NCBI GenBank assembly: GCA_964632505.1
Contig: CAZWCE010000006.1
Span: 62,001 to 126,000, forward strand
DNA length: 64,000 nucleotides
Direction: 5' to 3'
From: CAZWCE01 sp964632505
GTDB lineage: Bacteria > Planctomycetota > Planctomycetia > Pirellulales > Thermoguttaceae
The position numbers and the translations under genes are program-made. Every line of letters starts with the position of its first letter. Within the stretch, counting starts at the first letter, position 1. A model generated the notes under the pieces. That model was not told the DNA's origin and made no database searches. It saw only the letters and a program-made list of their open reading frames with translations. Positions 35,287 to 43,752 of this stretch are shown here, piece by piece.

Positions 35287-35632
35287 TACCTAGTCGTTCA
35301 TTATATAGAAAGGAGCCGTTTTTATCGTCTTTTCAGAAAATCGTCTTGTTTCGAGTTGCGGTGATCCTTGCGAACCATCGGTTTTTTTTCAGTAGACGAC
35401 GGCGAAACGGAGGAGTGATCTTGTCGAGGGTCGGAGGGAATTCCTACGGAAAGCCGGCGATTGTCGCTCTGCTCCGAACCCCACGTTTGAATACCACCGT
35501 GATCCATGACATTCCTTTCCCCCGCCTGCCTTCGCGGAACGCCTTGACTGTTCGAGGGTAGTTCGCTTGCAAGTGAATGGCCTCCCTTTTTTCATTCCTT
35601 TCTTTCCTCGAAATCGAGAACAAGGTACCTCC

Positions 35633-36376
35633 ATGAATGCCTACAGTGCCCTTTGCGACGATTTTTATCTGAACATGAATCTTACGACGGAAATGGAATT
35701 GCCGTGCAATCGTGAAACAATCTTGCATTTTTTCGATCGCATCCAGAAGTCCTACCCGGAGATGTCCCGATTTCATTCACGCGATCGCTGCTCTTTTTTG
35801 CTGGAAGAAGAGAAGAATCGAGGGAAGTATCGTTGGTGTTCGATCGAGCCGTATCGCATGGCGTCGGGAATGGTGAATCCCCAGAGTTTGGATTCTGTTT
35901 TGTCGCAACATTCTCTTATGCTGGAACTTGCGCCGTTTCACCTTTCGGTCAGCCCCCTTGATTGCGAAGGGCTCGATGTGTTGTTCGGTTTCGATTTTAC
36001 CTATTGCGGGAATCATCATCAACTAATTGCTGAATCGCTTGGCATCTGCTCGGGCCTGGATGCGATGTCTTCGATCCCGGGGACCCGACTGGTCAATTAT
36101 GAACCGAGTTTGACTCTGGCGGTCGACGATCAATGTCGTCGGCTTTTGCGGGTTTCGATCGAAAACCGGACCGACCCGATGAATGTGAGGAACGACGATT
36201 TCCCCGAGGAGCAATTGAGTGTCTACGTGACGGCGAAGCAATTCGGAAGTATCGGCCCGGAAGCGAGTCTGGAATCCACGATGATGGAACTGGTGGAGAT
36301 CTGTCAGGATTATCTCGATCAATATGTTATCGAGCGTGTCCTGGATCCGCTGGCCCGGACGATCGCCCTGAAATGA
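35633..36376 (+). CDS. conserved planctomycete protein of unknown function
   Basis: 247 aa from the ATG at 35633 (sequence MNAYSALCDDFYLNMNLTTE). The ribosome binding site is weak (AAGGTACC). The pattern, with SRDRCSFLLEEEKNRGKYRW and LELAPFHLSVSPLDCEGLDV, is familiar to me from many planctomycetes, always annotated as hypothetical; there is no signal peptide or membrane helix. It starts behind a strong promoter and a long leader. Its wide conservation suggests a basic housekeeping role in the lineage, but no function is known. Confidence 0.85.
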   Translation: MNAYSALCDDFYLNMNLTTEMELPCNRETILHFFDRIQKSYPEMSRFHSRDRCSFLLEEEKNRGKYRWCSIEPYRMASGMVNPQSLDSVLSQHSLMLELAPFHLSVSPLDCEGLDVLFGFDFTYCGNHHQLIAESLGICSGLDAMSSIPGTRLVNYEPSLTLAVDDQCRRLLRVSIENRTDPMNVRNDDFPEEQLSVYVTAKQFGSIGPEASLESTMMELVEICQDYLDQYVIERVLDPLARTIALK

Positions 36377-36532
36377 CCTTCATCGTCGTGATGGTGGAAC
36401 CAACCCGATCCGGCCAAAAACTCATCTTGCTCCGGTTCGTCCCTTTCAGTACAATACCGCCGGTTTTTCGTTCTTCCTCTTGTTTCGTACGATTCGCCGA
36501 TCAACGCTGCCCATCCACGGAAGGAGAGTTGC

Positions 36533-37729
36533 ATGCGTGGTTTTTTCTTATTCGTCGATCTTTCCGGAAGTTGTTGCTTTTCTCGGTGTGATGGCCGGAA
36601 TCGGGAACGGTGTCGTTTGCGGTTTCAGCCGGGGATGATGTTATGGGTCGCTCTCTCGGCGACTCTTCTTCCAGGCGGTTCGTGGGTCGCGGCCCAAACG
36701 GGCGGCTATCCGAGGTCCTCGAATCCTTCGGCATCGAATGCCCAGCAGGGAAATGGGCAGTATGCCCCCCGAGAGCAGTCCTCGGGGTACGGCGATCGGC
36801 CCACCGGGGTGCAAACGACGGTCTCCCCTCCGGGTTACGCTCAACCGTCTTCCAGCGGTCGGCGGCATTCCAACGGCGCGAATGCGCAAACCCCTACTCT
36901 TCAGCGAGCCCAGCCCCGAAGCCGGCCACCGGCCAACGCCCGGGCTCCGTTCATGCTCTCGCCCCATCAGCAGGCGGAGCTGGACCGATTTCTTGATCGA
37001 TGGGAGGAATACGGCGAGGATACCAAGCGTTTCGAGTGCGAATTCAATTGTCTCCATTATCGAAATGCCGTGCTGCCTTCCATGGAGAACGGCAAACCGG
37101 CCGATCCGAACGCCCCCTCGTTCACGACATTCGGGAAGATCAAGTACGCCTCCCCCGACAAGGGGCTCTACGAAGTTTCCGGAGAGTGGATCGACGGCAA
37201 ACCCGTCGGCGGACAGAAGCGGATGAAACTGATCTGCAACGGCGAGGCGGTGTTCGAATACAAGTTCGACGACGAAGAGGTGGTGGAATTTCCCCTCTCG
37301 GAGGAGCAGAAAGGCAACAGTATCCAGAACGGTCCCTTGCCGTTTGTTTTCGGCGCCAAGGCGGAAGATCTCAAGCAACGGTACTTCTTGCGGCTGATCA
37401 CGCCCGCGAAGGTGCAAGGAGAACAGATTTGGCTCGAAGTTTGGCCCCGTTGGCGGGAAGATGCCGATGAGTTTCTCAAGGTGCAACTGATCCTCGATTC
37501 CGAGTCGCTCAAGCCGATCGCCATGCAGAAGTTCGATACCAACGGCAAGACCTGGACCGTCTATCAATTTCTCAATGTCCAACTCAATAACCGAGATCTC
37601 AAGGAGTTCCTCCTGGGCGATCCCTTTACCGCGAAGGTTCCCTTCGGGTGGAAGAAGCGAACCGATCGTTCTCTCTTGGATCAACGCCAAGTCGGGGGGC
37701 AACCGCAGAAAAACTCTTCTTACCGCTGA
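36533..37729 (+). CDS. exported TIGR03009-like planctomycete protein
   Basis: 398 aa. The ATG at 36533 follows AGGAGAGTTGC. A long N-terminal extension (with CCFSRCDGRNRERCR) precedes a hydrophobic signal-like segment (MMLWVALSATLLPGGSWVA). A Ser/Gln/Pro-rich linker follows, then from about residue 140 a beta-rich domain with FECEFNCLHYRNAVLPSM, LYEVSGEWIDGKPVGG and WLEVWPRWREDADEF. This resembles the planctomycete-specific TIGR03009 domain, probably a periplasmic carrier-like fold. No direct functional evidence. Note the signal is internal at about residue 35-55; a downstream ATG (MMLW) would give a standard signal peptide. Confidence 0.7.
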   Translation: MRGFFLFVDLSGSCCFSRCDGRNRERCRLRFQPGMMLWVALSATLLPGGSWVAAQTGGYPRSSNPSASNAQQGNGQYAPREQSSGYGDRPTGVQTTVSPPGYAQPSSSGRRHSNGANAQTPTLQRAQPRSRPPANARAPFMLSPHQQAELDRFLDRWEEYGEDTKRFECEFNCLHYRNAVLPSMENGKPADPNAPSFTTFGKIKYASPDKGLYEVSGEWIDGKPVGGQKRMKLICNGEAVFEYKFDDEEVVEFPLSEEQKGNSIQNGPLPFVFGAKAEDLKQRYFLRLITPAKVQGEQIWLEVWPRWREDADEFLKVQLILDSESLKPIAMQKFDTNGKTWTVYQFLNVQLNNRDLKEFLLGDPFTAKVPFGWKKRTDRSLLDQRQVGGQPQKNSSYR

Positions 37730-37762
37730 TGCGCTCGACAATCGTTTTCCGAAGAAGCGCAT

Positions 37763-37794
37763 AAAAAAAGCGGGAAGTAGGGAAGACTTCCCGC
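37763..37794 (-). terminator. intrinsic terminator of the flagellin gene
   Basis: A perfect 9-bp stem (GCGGGAAGT/ACTTCCCGC on the plus strand) is preceded by seven As, so on the minus strand it ends in seven Ts. It lies 140 bp after the flagellin stop. Confidence 0.88.
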
Positions 37795-37857
37795 CGGGAA
37801 AAAGTAAGGTTCGCGGTTGATGGTTCTCCTGATTATGTAAAACGGTGGAAAGGGAGA

Positions 37858-37921
37858 TCATTCCGGGAGACGACGCGGAAATGGAACGACCAAATCCCTT
37901 GCCCGCGTGTCTCCGGAATGA
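37858..37921 (-). other. long hairpin in the flagellin 3' untranslated region
   Basis: TCATTCCGGGAGAC...GCGG (37858 on) pairs with CCGCGTGTCTCCGGAATGA (to 37921) over about 19 bp with two bulges. It lies between the flagellin stop and its terminator and may stabilise the mRNA. Confidence 0.55.
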
Positions 37922-37932
37922 CCCGACAAGGA

Positions 37933-40900
37933 TTATCCTCCGAGTAACCCGAGGATATACTGAGGTATCTGGTTCGTGATTCCGAGCGTGCTGATGCCCG
38001 ATTGCACCAGGATTTGCGCCCGCGTCAGATTCGACGTCTCTTCGGCGAAGTCGGTGTCGCGAATCTGGCTTTCCGCCTTGGTCAGAGCCTGGAGGGTATC
38101 GTTCATGACGTTGATGTTCGTCTCGAACGTTGCCCGTTGCAGGGCTCCGAAGCGTCCCCGCAAGGTGGTCACATCGAGAATCGCCTCCTCGACGATCCGG
38201 TAGGCCTTTCGGGTATCGGTTTCCAATGAGGCGTCGCCGCCTGTCTTCAACTCGTACATGTTTCCGCTGACACCGCCGAGTTTGACGGTGTTCATGCTTC
38301 CGATGCCGAGGGTGATCTGCTGGTTGGTGACCACCCGAGGACCGAGCTGGAACGTGGCTCCCCCGCCGACGATCTTGAAAGTCGACTTGTATCCGGCATC
38401 GACTCCGTCGTCGAAGGTCATGTTCAAATCGAGCGTCGAGGTGTTCACTTTCACGTCGAGGCCGTGGCCGACGAGCTTCACGCCGTTGGCGTTCGCCGAG
38501 ATGTCTTTCCCGTAGTCGCGGTCGACGACCTTCCCGTCGGCGTTCTTCACTTCGAAACTTCCGATGACCGCGTGCACGTCGACGAACTGGTCGCCGCCGT
38601 ACTGCTCCGACTCGAAGGTCATCGCGTATTCACTGGCGTCCCGGGCTCCAAGCAGCTTCGCTCCGCCGAGGGATTCCGGAGGCAGGGCCCCGCCGGAGGT
38701 CGAGACGGAGTCGTCGTTCGAGGTCACCGTCGCCGTTCCGTTGCCGACCTGAATGATTTCGAAGAGGTCCTTCGTGTTGTCGTTCGACTCGACCAGTTGC
38801 TCGATCTCCTCGGCCGTGGTGAAGTTGTCCTGCACGTGGATGGTGATCGTCTTGTTCGTTTCGTCGAACTCCATGTAGGGACTGCCGGCGGCATCGGGAT
38901 CGCTCGGGTCGAAGTGGGTGCTCACGTTGCTGTCGTTCACGTACAGGATGCTGTAGCCGTTGAGGTCCTCGCCGACCCGTTTCGCCTTGATGGTGAAGGA
39001 GGCGTCCTCGCCGTTGACCGCCACGATCTGCCCCTGGGCATAGCCGGGGATCGACTTCTGCGGTTCGGTTTTGCTCTCGCCCCAACTGACGAACTCGATA
39101 TCCTCATACGTCACGTTGCCGCAGACGTCTTCCGACCCGCTGATCCCCATCTCACATTCGCCCGCGGTGTCGGTGCAGTAGTCGACATTCTCCTCCTTGC
39201 CCGGTTCCCGCCAGAGGCTCACGCTCACGCCCTTGGTCTGCTCGGGAGTGAGGGTGTCCCAGTATTCGACGATGTCCCTGGCCTTGGTGGTGACCAGGCC
39301 GTCTTCGTCGGTTCCCAGGTAGATGGTCATCGCACCGTATTCCGCGATGCCACCGGAGGTCGACAGGTTCGTGTCCTTGTTGAAATCGAGGAAACCGGTC
39401 CCGTCGCTACCCGGATAGTTGGCCGAGCGGAAGATCTTACTGACGATATCATCGTTGTTCAGAATGGTGTTCACCTGGTCGGCGGTCGCATCGCTCTCCC
39501 AACGGTCGCCCGGCAGTGCGAGAGGGTCATCACCGATCAGGTAGAAGGTCATCGTACCGTTCAGGTGGCCGCCGGTGTCGCCGGTGTTGCCCATCGCGGC
39601 GGGGTTTCCGCCGTCGGAGAGGCTGTAATCGGTGGCGAAGGTGTTGTACGTTCCGTTATTGTCGGGATCGTTGGCGTAGTCGAGCTCGGCGGTGAAGCCG
39701 GTGTCGGGCACGCCGTCGCCGTCGCTGTCCTTCTTGATCGCCGCGATGATGTCGTTGGTCGTCACATTCGTGCTCTCGACCGTGACGGTCAGCTTCTTCG
39801 TCTTCTCGTCGTACGAGGCGATCACCTCATCGGCGTTGCCCGCATCGGTGAACGCGCTGTTGGCCGAATCGTATTCGATCTCGATCGAGACATCGTTATA
39901 GTTATTGCCCCGATCGAACGCGCGAACGAAGAATCCCGCATTCGGCTGGTAAGCGCCGGTGGAATCCTGGGGACCGACCTGGGCTTCGGCGAACGACTCG
40001 CCGGAATCGTACTCCACCCAACCTTCGTCGCGGTCGAGCGTGGGACTTTCCTCGGCACGCTTGAGTTGGATGAGTACGTCGTCGAAGTCGCCGCCCTTGT
40101 TGACCGCCTTGAATTCGAGGCTCGCGTTCGCGTTGGTCGCCGGGAGGTAGGCCGTGGCGTAGTCGAGCTGATCGGGCCGTCGTTCGAAATCGACCTTCAG
40201 CGGGTCGCCCGGCTCTCCCTTGACGAACTCGATATTCCGGGAGTTGAGCGGTCCGAGGAATTGCAGGCCGGATTCATCGAACGGGCAGCCGTAATAGGCG
40301 ACCTCTTCGTATTCGGTGACGGCGTTCAGGCCGTGTTCGCCCGAGGGAAGACTCGCGAGGATGGCGTCCTTGACCTCGTCGGTCGTGTTGAGCTTCTCGA
40401 CGACCTCCTTCGCCGTGGCGACGATGTCGCCGCCGTCCTCGCCGCCGGTCATCCGATCGGCGAAATCGGTCGAGTACATCGGTCCGGTCCCGTCGTTATC
40501 GATCGAGAGGACCACGTCGAAGAGCGCCGCCGCCCGTTCGTTGCTGATCGAGGAGGCGTTATCGAGGTTCATCGCATCGACGATATCTTGACCTGTGTTC
40601 ACCGCGGCACCGGCACCGATGACCGAGGGAGTGGTGTTGTTCGGTGTCATTTGGATGAAGAGCGTTCCCGCGTCACCACCACTGTAGTTGGTGTTCGCGT
40701 CGATGGGATTGACACCGGCGGCGACACAATCACCTGCGACGATGAAATTTCCACCACTGGTCCATGCGGTACTGGCGGTAGCGGTAAAAGTTCCTTCGTC
40801 GTTGATGGCGGCAATGGCTTGGTCGAATGTCGTCGTCCCTGCCGTGGGATCGACGTAAATCCTGAGTTTTCGGGTTTCCGTGCCGTCGGTGTTTGTCGTC

Positions 40901-42555
40901 ACTTCATATTTCGCCAGCGCATTGACACCCGCGGGGCGCACGGCTCCGGCACTATCATCGACGAATTCGATCTCCACTTCGTTGTAAGCGGCTCCGCCGG
41001 AAGCCGCCTCCAGCTTGATATACTCTCCGGCATTGATATTCGTCGGAGCAGTCAAATCGTTGATATCTCCGACCAGAGCAGTCGCTTTGGTGGCGTCCTT
41101 GTTGTAAAAGGCGTTCACTCCCCGAGCGGTTCCGGTCGGGTTAGCACCGGCATTGGCGAAGCGCTCATCGACCAGGTTGCCGTCGACGTAGTGGATGTCG
41201 GTGTTGTCGAACGCCGAACCGGGAATGTTCGCCGTGAAAATCAAGGCGTTGTCGTCGTAGGTATTCGATCCGAGAACGGCGCGGGAATCGGCGGTGTTGA
41301 CACCTAGAACGCCACCGGTGGCCGAGGCGGTCACGGTAGCGTCTTGCAGCGTCGAGTTGATCAGGGTTTCCAGGCCGGCGGTGGTCGTCACACCATTGTT
41401 ATACTGGATGTTCAACGTATTGGATTCTTCATCGAAATTCACCGCTTCCGCGGGGACACCCCAACCGGAAGTGTCGTACCAGTTGATGTTCTCGATATTG
41501 ACGCCTTCGGTGGAGTCGAACGTCAAGGTGATGTCGACACCGCCATCGGTGATTGCACCACCACCTCCGCCGAAAACTGTCTGGAAGATTCCTTTGTCCG
41601 ATTCGTCGACATCGAGGCCCTGGGCTTTAGTCCAGGCCTTGGTTTTCGCCTGCACGTCGATCGTCGAAGGGCCGACGCCGTTGGTCGGGTCGTACTTGAT
41701 TTCCGTGTCGCGGTCGTGCCCCTTGGTGTATTTGACTTCGATGAAGCCTTCGTCGGAACCCGCTTCCTGGGCGACGACGACCACGTCGTTATTGTCGCCG
41801 ACGCTGCTGGAGTGCAGCGCACCCTTGGTCGCGTCGGACTCGACGTTGGCGATCACGCCGGTGGAGTCGGAGACGAGATTGATCGCCTCGGCCATCTGTT
41901 CGACGGTACTGCCTTTTTCGAAGGTGAACGCCTCGAACCCGAGGTTGCCGCCTACTTCGAGGGTGACGTCTTGGGGAGCCACGGCGGAATCGTAGTAGAG
42001 TTTTCCCTTCTCGGCCATCTCCTTCACGGCGACTGTTACGTCGATCGGTTCGCCGGAGTATTTGAATCGGGCTTCGTCGATTTGAAGATTTTTGAGGTTC
42101 TTTTTGTCGACATCTTCCAGTACAAAGTCGAGTGAGCCGTCGAGCAGTTGCCGTCCCATGAAGGTGGTCGAGGCCGCGATGCGGTCGATCGCTTCGAGCG
42201 AAGCGTCCACTTGAAGCTGGTTCGCCTGAATCATCTCGAGGCTCATCGCCCCGGTGTTGGCCGCTTCGGAAACCAATCCCCGGATGTCGTTCAAAAGACC
42301 GGTGATCTCGTTCATCGCACTATCGGCGGTCGAGATCATCATATTCGCGCGTTCCGTGTTGGTGATGCCTTGCTTGATGCCTGTAATCTCGGAACGGAGT
42401 ACCTCGCTCGCGATCAGGCCGGCGGGATCGTCTTTCCCGCTGTTGATGCGGAAACCGGTGCTCAGTCGTTGGAGCGACTGATCCAGCATCCCCATGCTCC
42501 GGCCCAGACTCTTCTGAGCAACTAAAGATGGTACGTTGGTGTAAATCCTTGTCAC
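37933..42555 (-). CDS. fliC: giant flagellin
   Basis: 1540 aa; ordinary flagellins are about 250-600 aa. The start is a GTG with AAGGAG 6 nt upstream. The N-terminal D0/D1 region (TNVPSLVAQKSLGRSMGM, then SGKDDPAGLIASEVLRSEI) and the C-terminal D0 region (RDTDFAEETSNLTRAQILVQ, ending QIPQYILGLLGG) are normal, so it should polymerise in the filament. The centre (about 150-1430) is a long variable surface domain with many beta-rich, Asp/Gly/Asn/Thr-rich segments. It also contains cysteines, unusual in flagellins, including a cluster near 1127-1145 (CTDTAGECEM, then EDVCGN). No other flagellar gene is in the window. Terminated at 37763. Confidence 0.93.
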   Translation of the reverse strand: MTRIYTNVPSLVAQKSLGRSMGMLDQSLQRLSTGFRINSGKDDPAGLIASEVLRSEITGIKQGITNTERANMMISTADSAMNEITGLLNDIRGLVSEAANTGAMSLEMIQANQLQVDASLEAIDRIAASTTFMGRQLLDGSLDFVLEDVDKKNLKNLQIDEARFKYSGEPIDVTVAVKEMAEKGKLYYDSAVAPQDVTLEVGGNLGFEAFTFEKGSTVEQMAEAINLVSDSTGVIANVESDATKGALHSSSVGDNNDVVVVAQEAGSDEGFIEVKYTKGHDRDTEIKYDPTNGVGPSTIDVQAKTKAWTKAQGLDVDESDKGIFQTVFGGGGGAITDGGVDITLTFDSTEGVNIENINWYDTSGWGVPAEAVNFDEESNTLNIQYNNGVTTTAGLETLINSTLQDATVTASATGGVLGVNTADSRAVLGSNTYDDNALIFTANIPGSAFDNTDIHYVDGNLVDERFANAGANPTGTARGVNAFYNKDATKATALVGDINDLTAPTNINAGEYIKLEAASGGAAYNEVEIEFVDDSAGAVRPAGVNALAKYEVTTNTDGTETRKLRIYVDPTAGTTTFDQAIAAINDEGTFTATASTAWTSGGNFIVAGDCVAAGVNPIDANTNYSGGDAGTLFIQMTPNNTTPSVIGAGAAVNTGQDIVDAMNLDNASSISNERAAALFDVVLSIDNDGTGPMYSTDFADRMTGGEDGGDIVATAKEVVEKLNTTDEVKDAILASLPSGEHGLNAVTEYEEVAYYGCPFDESGLQFLGPLNSRNIEFVKGEPGDPLKVDFERRPDQLDYATAYLPATNANASLEFKAVNKGGDFDDVLIQLKRAEESPTLDRDEGWVEYDSGESFAEAQVGPQDSTGAYQPNAGFFVRAFDRGNNYNDVSIEIEYDSANSAFTDAGNADEVIASYDEKTKKLTVTVESTNVTTNDIIAAIKKDSDGDGVPDTGFTAELDYANDPDNNGTYNTFATDYSLSDGGNPAAMGNTGDTGGHLNGTMTFYLIGDDPLALPGDRWESDATADQVNTILNNDDIVSKIFRSANYPGSDGTGFLDFNKDTNLSTSGGIAEYGAMTIYLGTDEDGLVTTKARDIVEYWDTLTPEQTKGVSVSLWREPGKEENVDYCTDTAGECEMGISGSEDVCGNVTYEDIEFVSWGESKTEPQKSIPGYAQGQIVAVNGEDASFTIKAKRVGEDLNGYSILYVNDSNVSTHFDPSDPDAAGSPYMEFDETNKTITIHVQDNFTTAEEIEQLVESNDNTKDLFEIIQVGNGTATVTSNDDSVSTSGGALPPESLGGAKLLGARDASEYAMTFESEQYGGDQFVDVHAVIGSFEVKNADGKVVDRDYGKDISANANGVKLVGHGLDVKVNTSTLDLNMTFDDGVDAGYKSTFKIVGGGATFQLGPRVVTNQQITLGIGSMNTVKLGGVSGNMYELKTGGDASLETDTRKAYRIVEEAILDVTTLRGRFGALQRATFETNINVMNDTLQALTKAESQIRDTDFAEETSNLTRAQILVQSGISTLGITNQIPQYILGLLGG

Positions 42556-43752
42556 ACGCTCATCTCCTTACCTGGACGTCGTACGCAACGTTGGCAATTC
42601 CGCAATTTGCGTCCGGCATTGACGGTAAAGTCGATATTGCCTTGTTCAGCCGAAAGCCCCCCTGATGGGCCATGACTGCTTCATGCATCATGAAGTCGTT
42701 GAATCCTACGGATATTTTGGGTCATGCCGAACGGTTTGGTCGTAAGGTTTGTTCGGCAGTTACCTATGATGTGGATTGTCCGGGATGGACCGGCTATCCA
42801 GAAGCTAATCATCGAATCAATTGGGCCGATCAATTTAATAATGTTGTTTGTTTTAGTCATTCTGTTCGTAACAGTTCACCCGATTACAAAAATCGTTCCG
42901 GTTAGTTAAGATAGTACAGTCAATGATGGCCGCTCCTAACCCCTCGCAGTGACTATTCTGGTGCAAGATGTTATTTTCTGGTGAAAATGGATCTGAGAAA
43001 AAAGGTAATTTGGAGAAAGATCAAAGCTGACAAGAAAGATAATGTAGAGTAGATAGAGCGTTCCGCGGATTGGCGGAGGGGGGTTTGAGAGGCTTGGATG
43101 CCCCGGAATTAGCCGCTCATTCTACATTCCGATGAGGGCGAAGTTGCCCATTCGGCGTTTCGCTCGGAAAATCGGCCCGGAGTGATCGGCGATCCTCATG
43201 CAGAAATGGTGAAGGAGATTTGCGATGGGAAAAGTCGGCCGAGGTTTTCCGCGGTCCGAAAGAAGCGGGAATGAGCTTTCCCGGGGGACGTTCAATATCA
43301 AGCGAATTCTACACGAGGTTGGGGGAGTTTTTCTTTCCCGGGACCCCTTGCGAAACGAAAGGGGTGGTGTATCTTGGAATCGCTGCAATTCGTAATTTTT
43401 TGAAAATGCTGCCTAATCATAGGAACTCGTCTCTTCAGCGAAGAAGAGCCGGGACAGCAACTTGGCCCTGCCTTTTTTTGTTATCTTTCCGGTTTTGCCT
43501 ATCGGGCCGTTTCTCGAGGGCTTCTGGAGCGGCATGAGTCCGGAAAACGGGGAGGCATGGCCGTCGGCTTTTGCGTCGAGTCGGAGTCATCCGTTTCAAT
43601 AGGAAAGTTTACTTGAACCGATTCCCCAACACCTATCGCACAACCTCTTTGATCGCCGTGGAAGACGACTCTTCCCCGGTGGGTGGAAGTGGTGACGCCC
43701 GGTTGACAGGAAATTCACGACAGAAATGTTTTTTTGAAAGAGGAGAAACCTA
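42556..43752. other. noncoding region between divergent flagellin and nifJ genes
   Basis: About 1.2 kb, with no supported gene. A flagellin promoter should lie in the first 150 bp on the minus strand, but I cannot fix a sigma-28 or sigma-54 site. A TTGACA at 43703 with a weak ATGTTT 17 nt later may serve nifJ. Confidence 0.5.

Noticed and set aside
38464..41307. 947-aa plus-strand open frame inside the flagellin gene
   Set aside because: It lies opposite the flagellin's central domain. Its Val/Asp/Gly/Arg-rich content is what the reverse strand of such codons gives.
42556..42660. Sigma-54 promoter for the flagellin gene
   Set aside because: The GG and GC elements on the minus strand are 9 nt apart instead of the required 10, so the match is not convincing.
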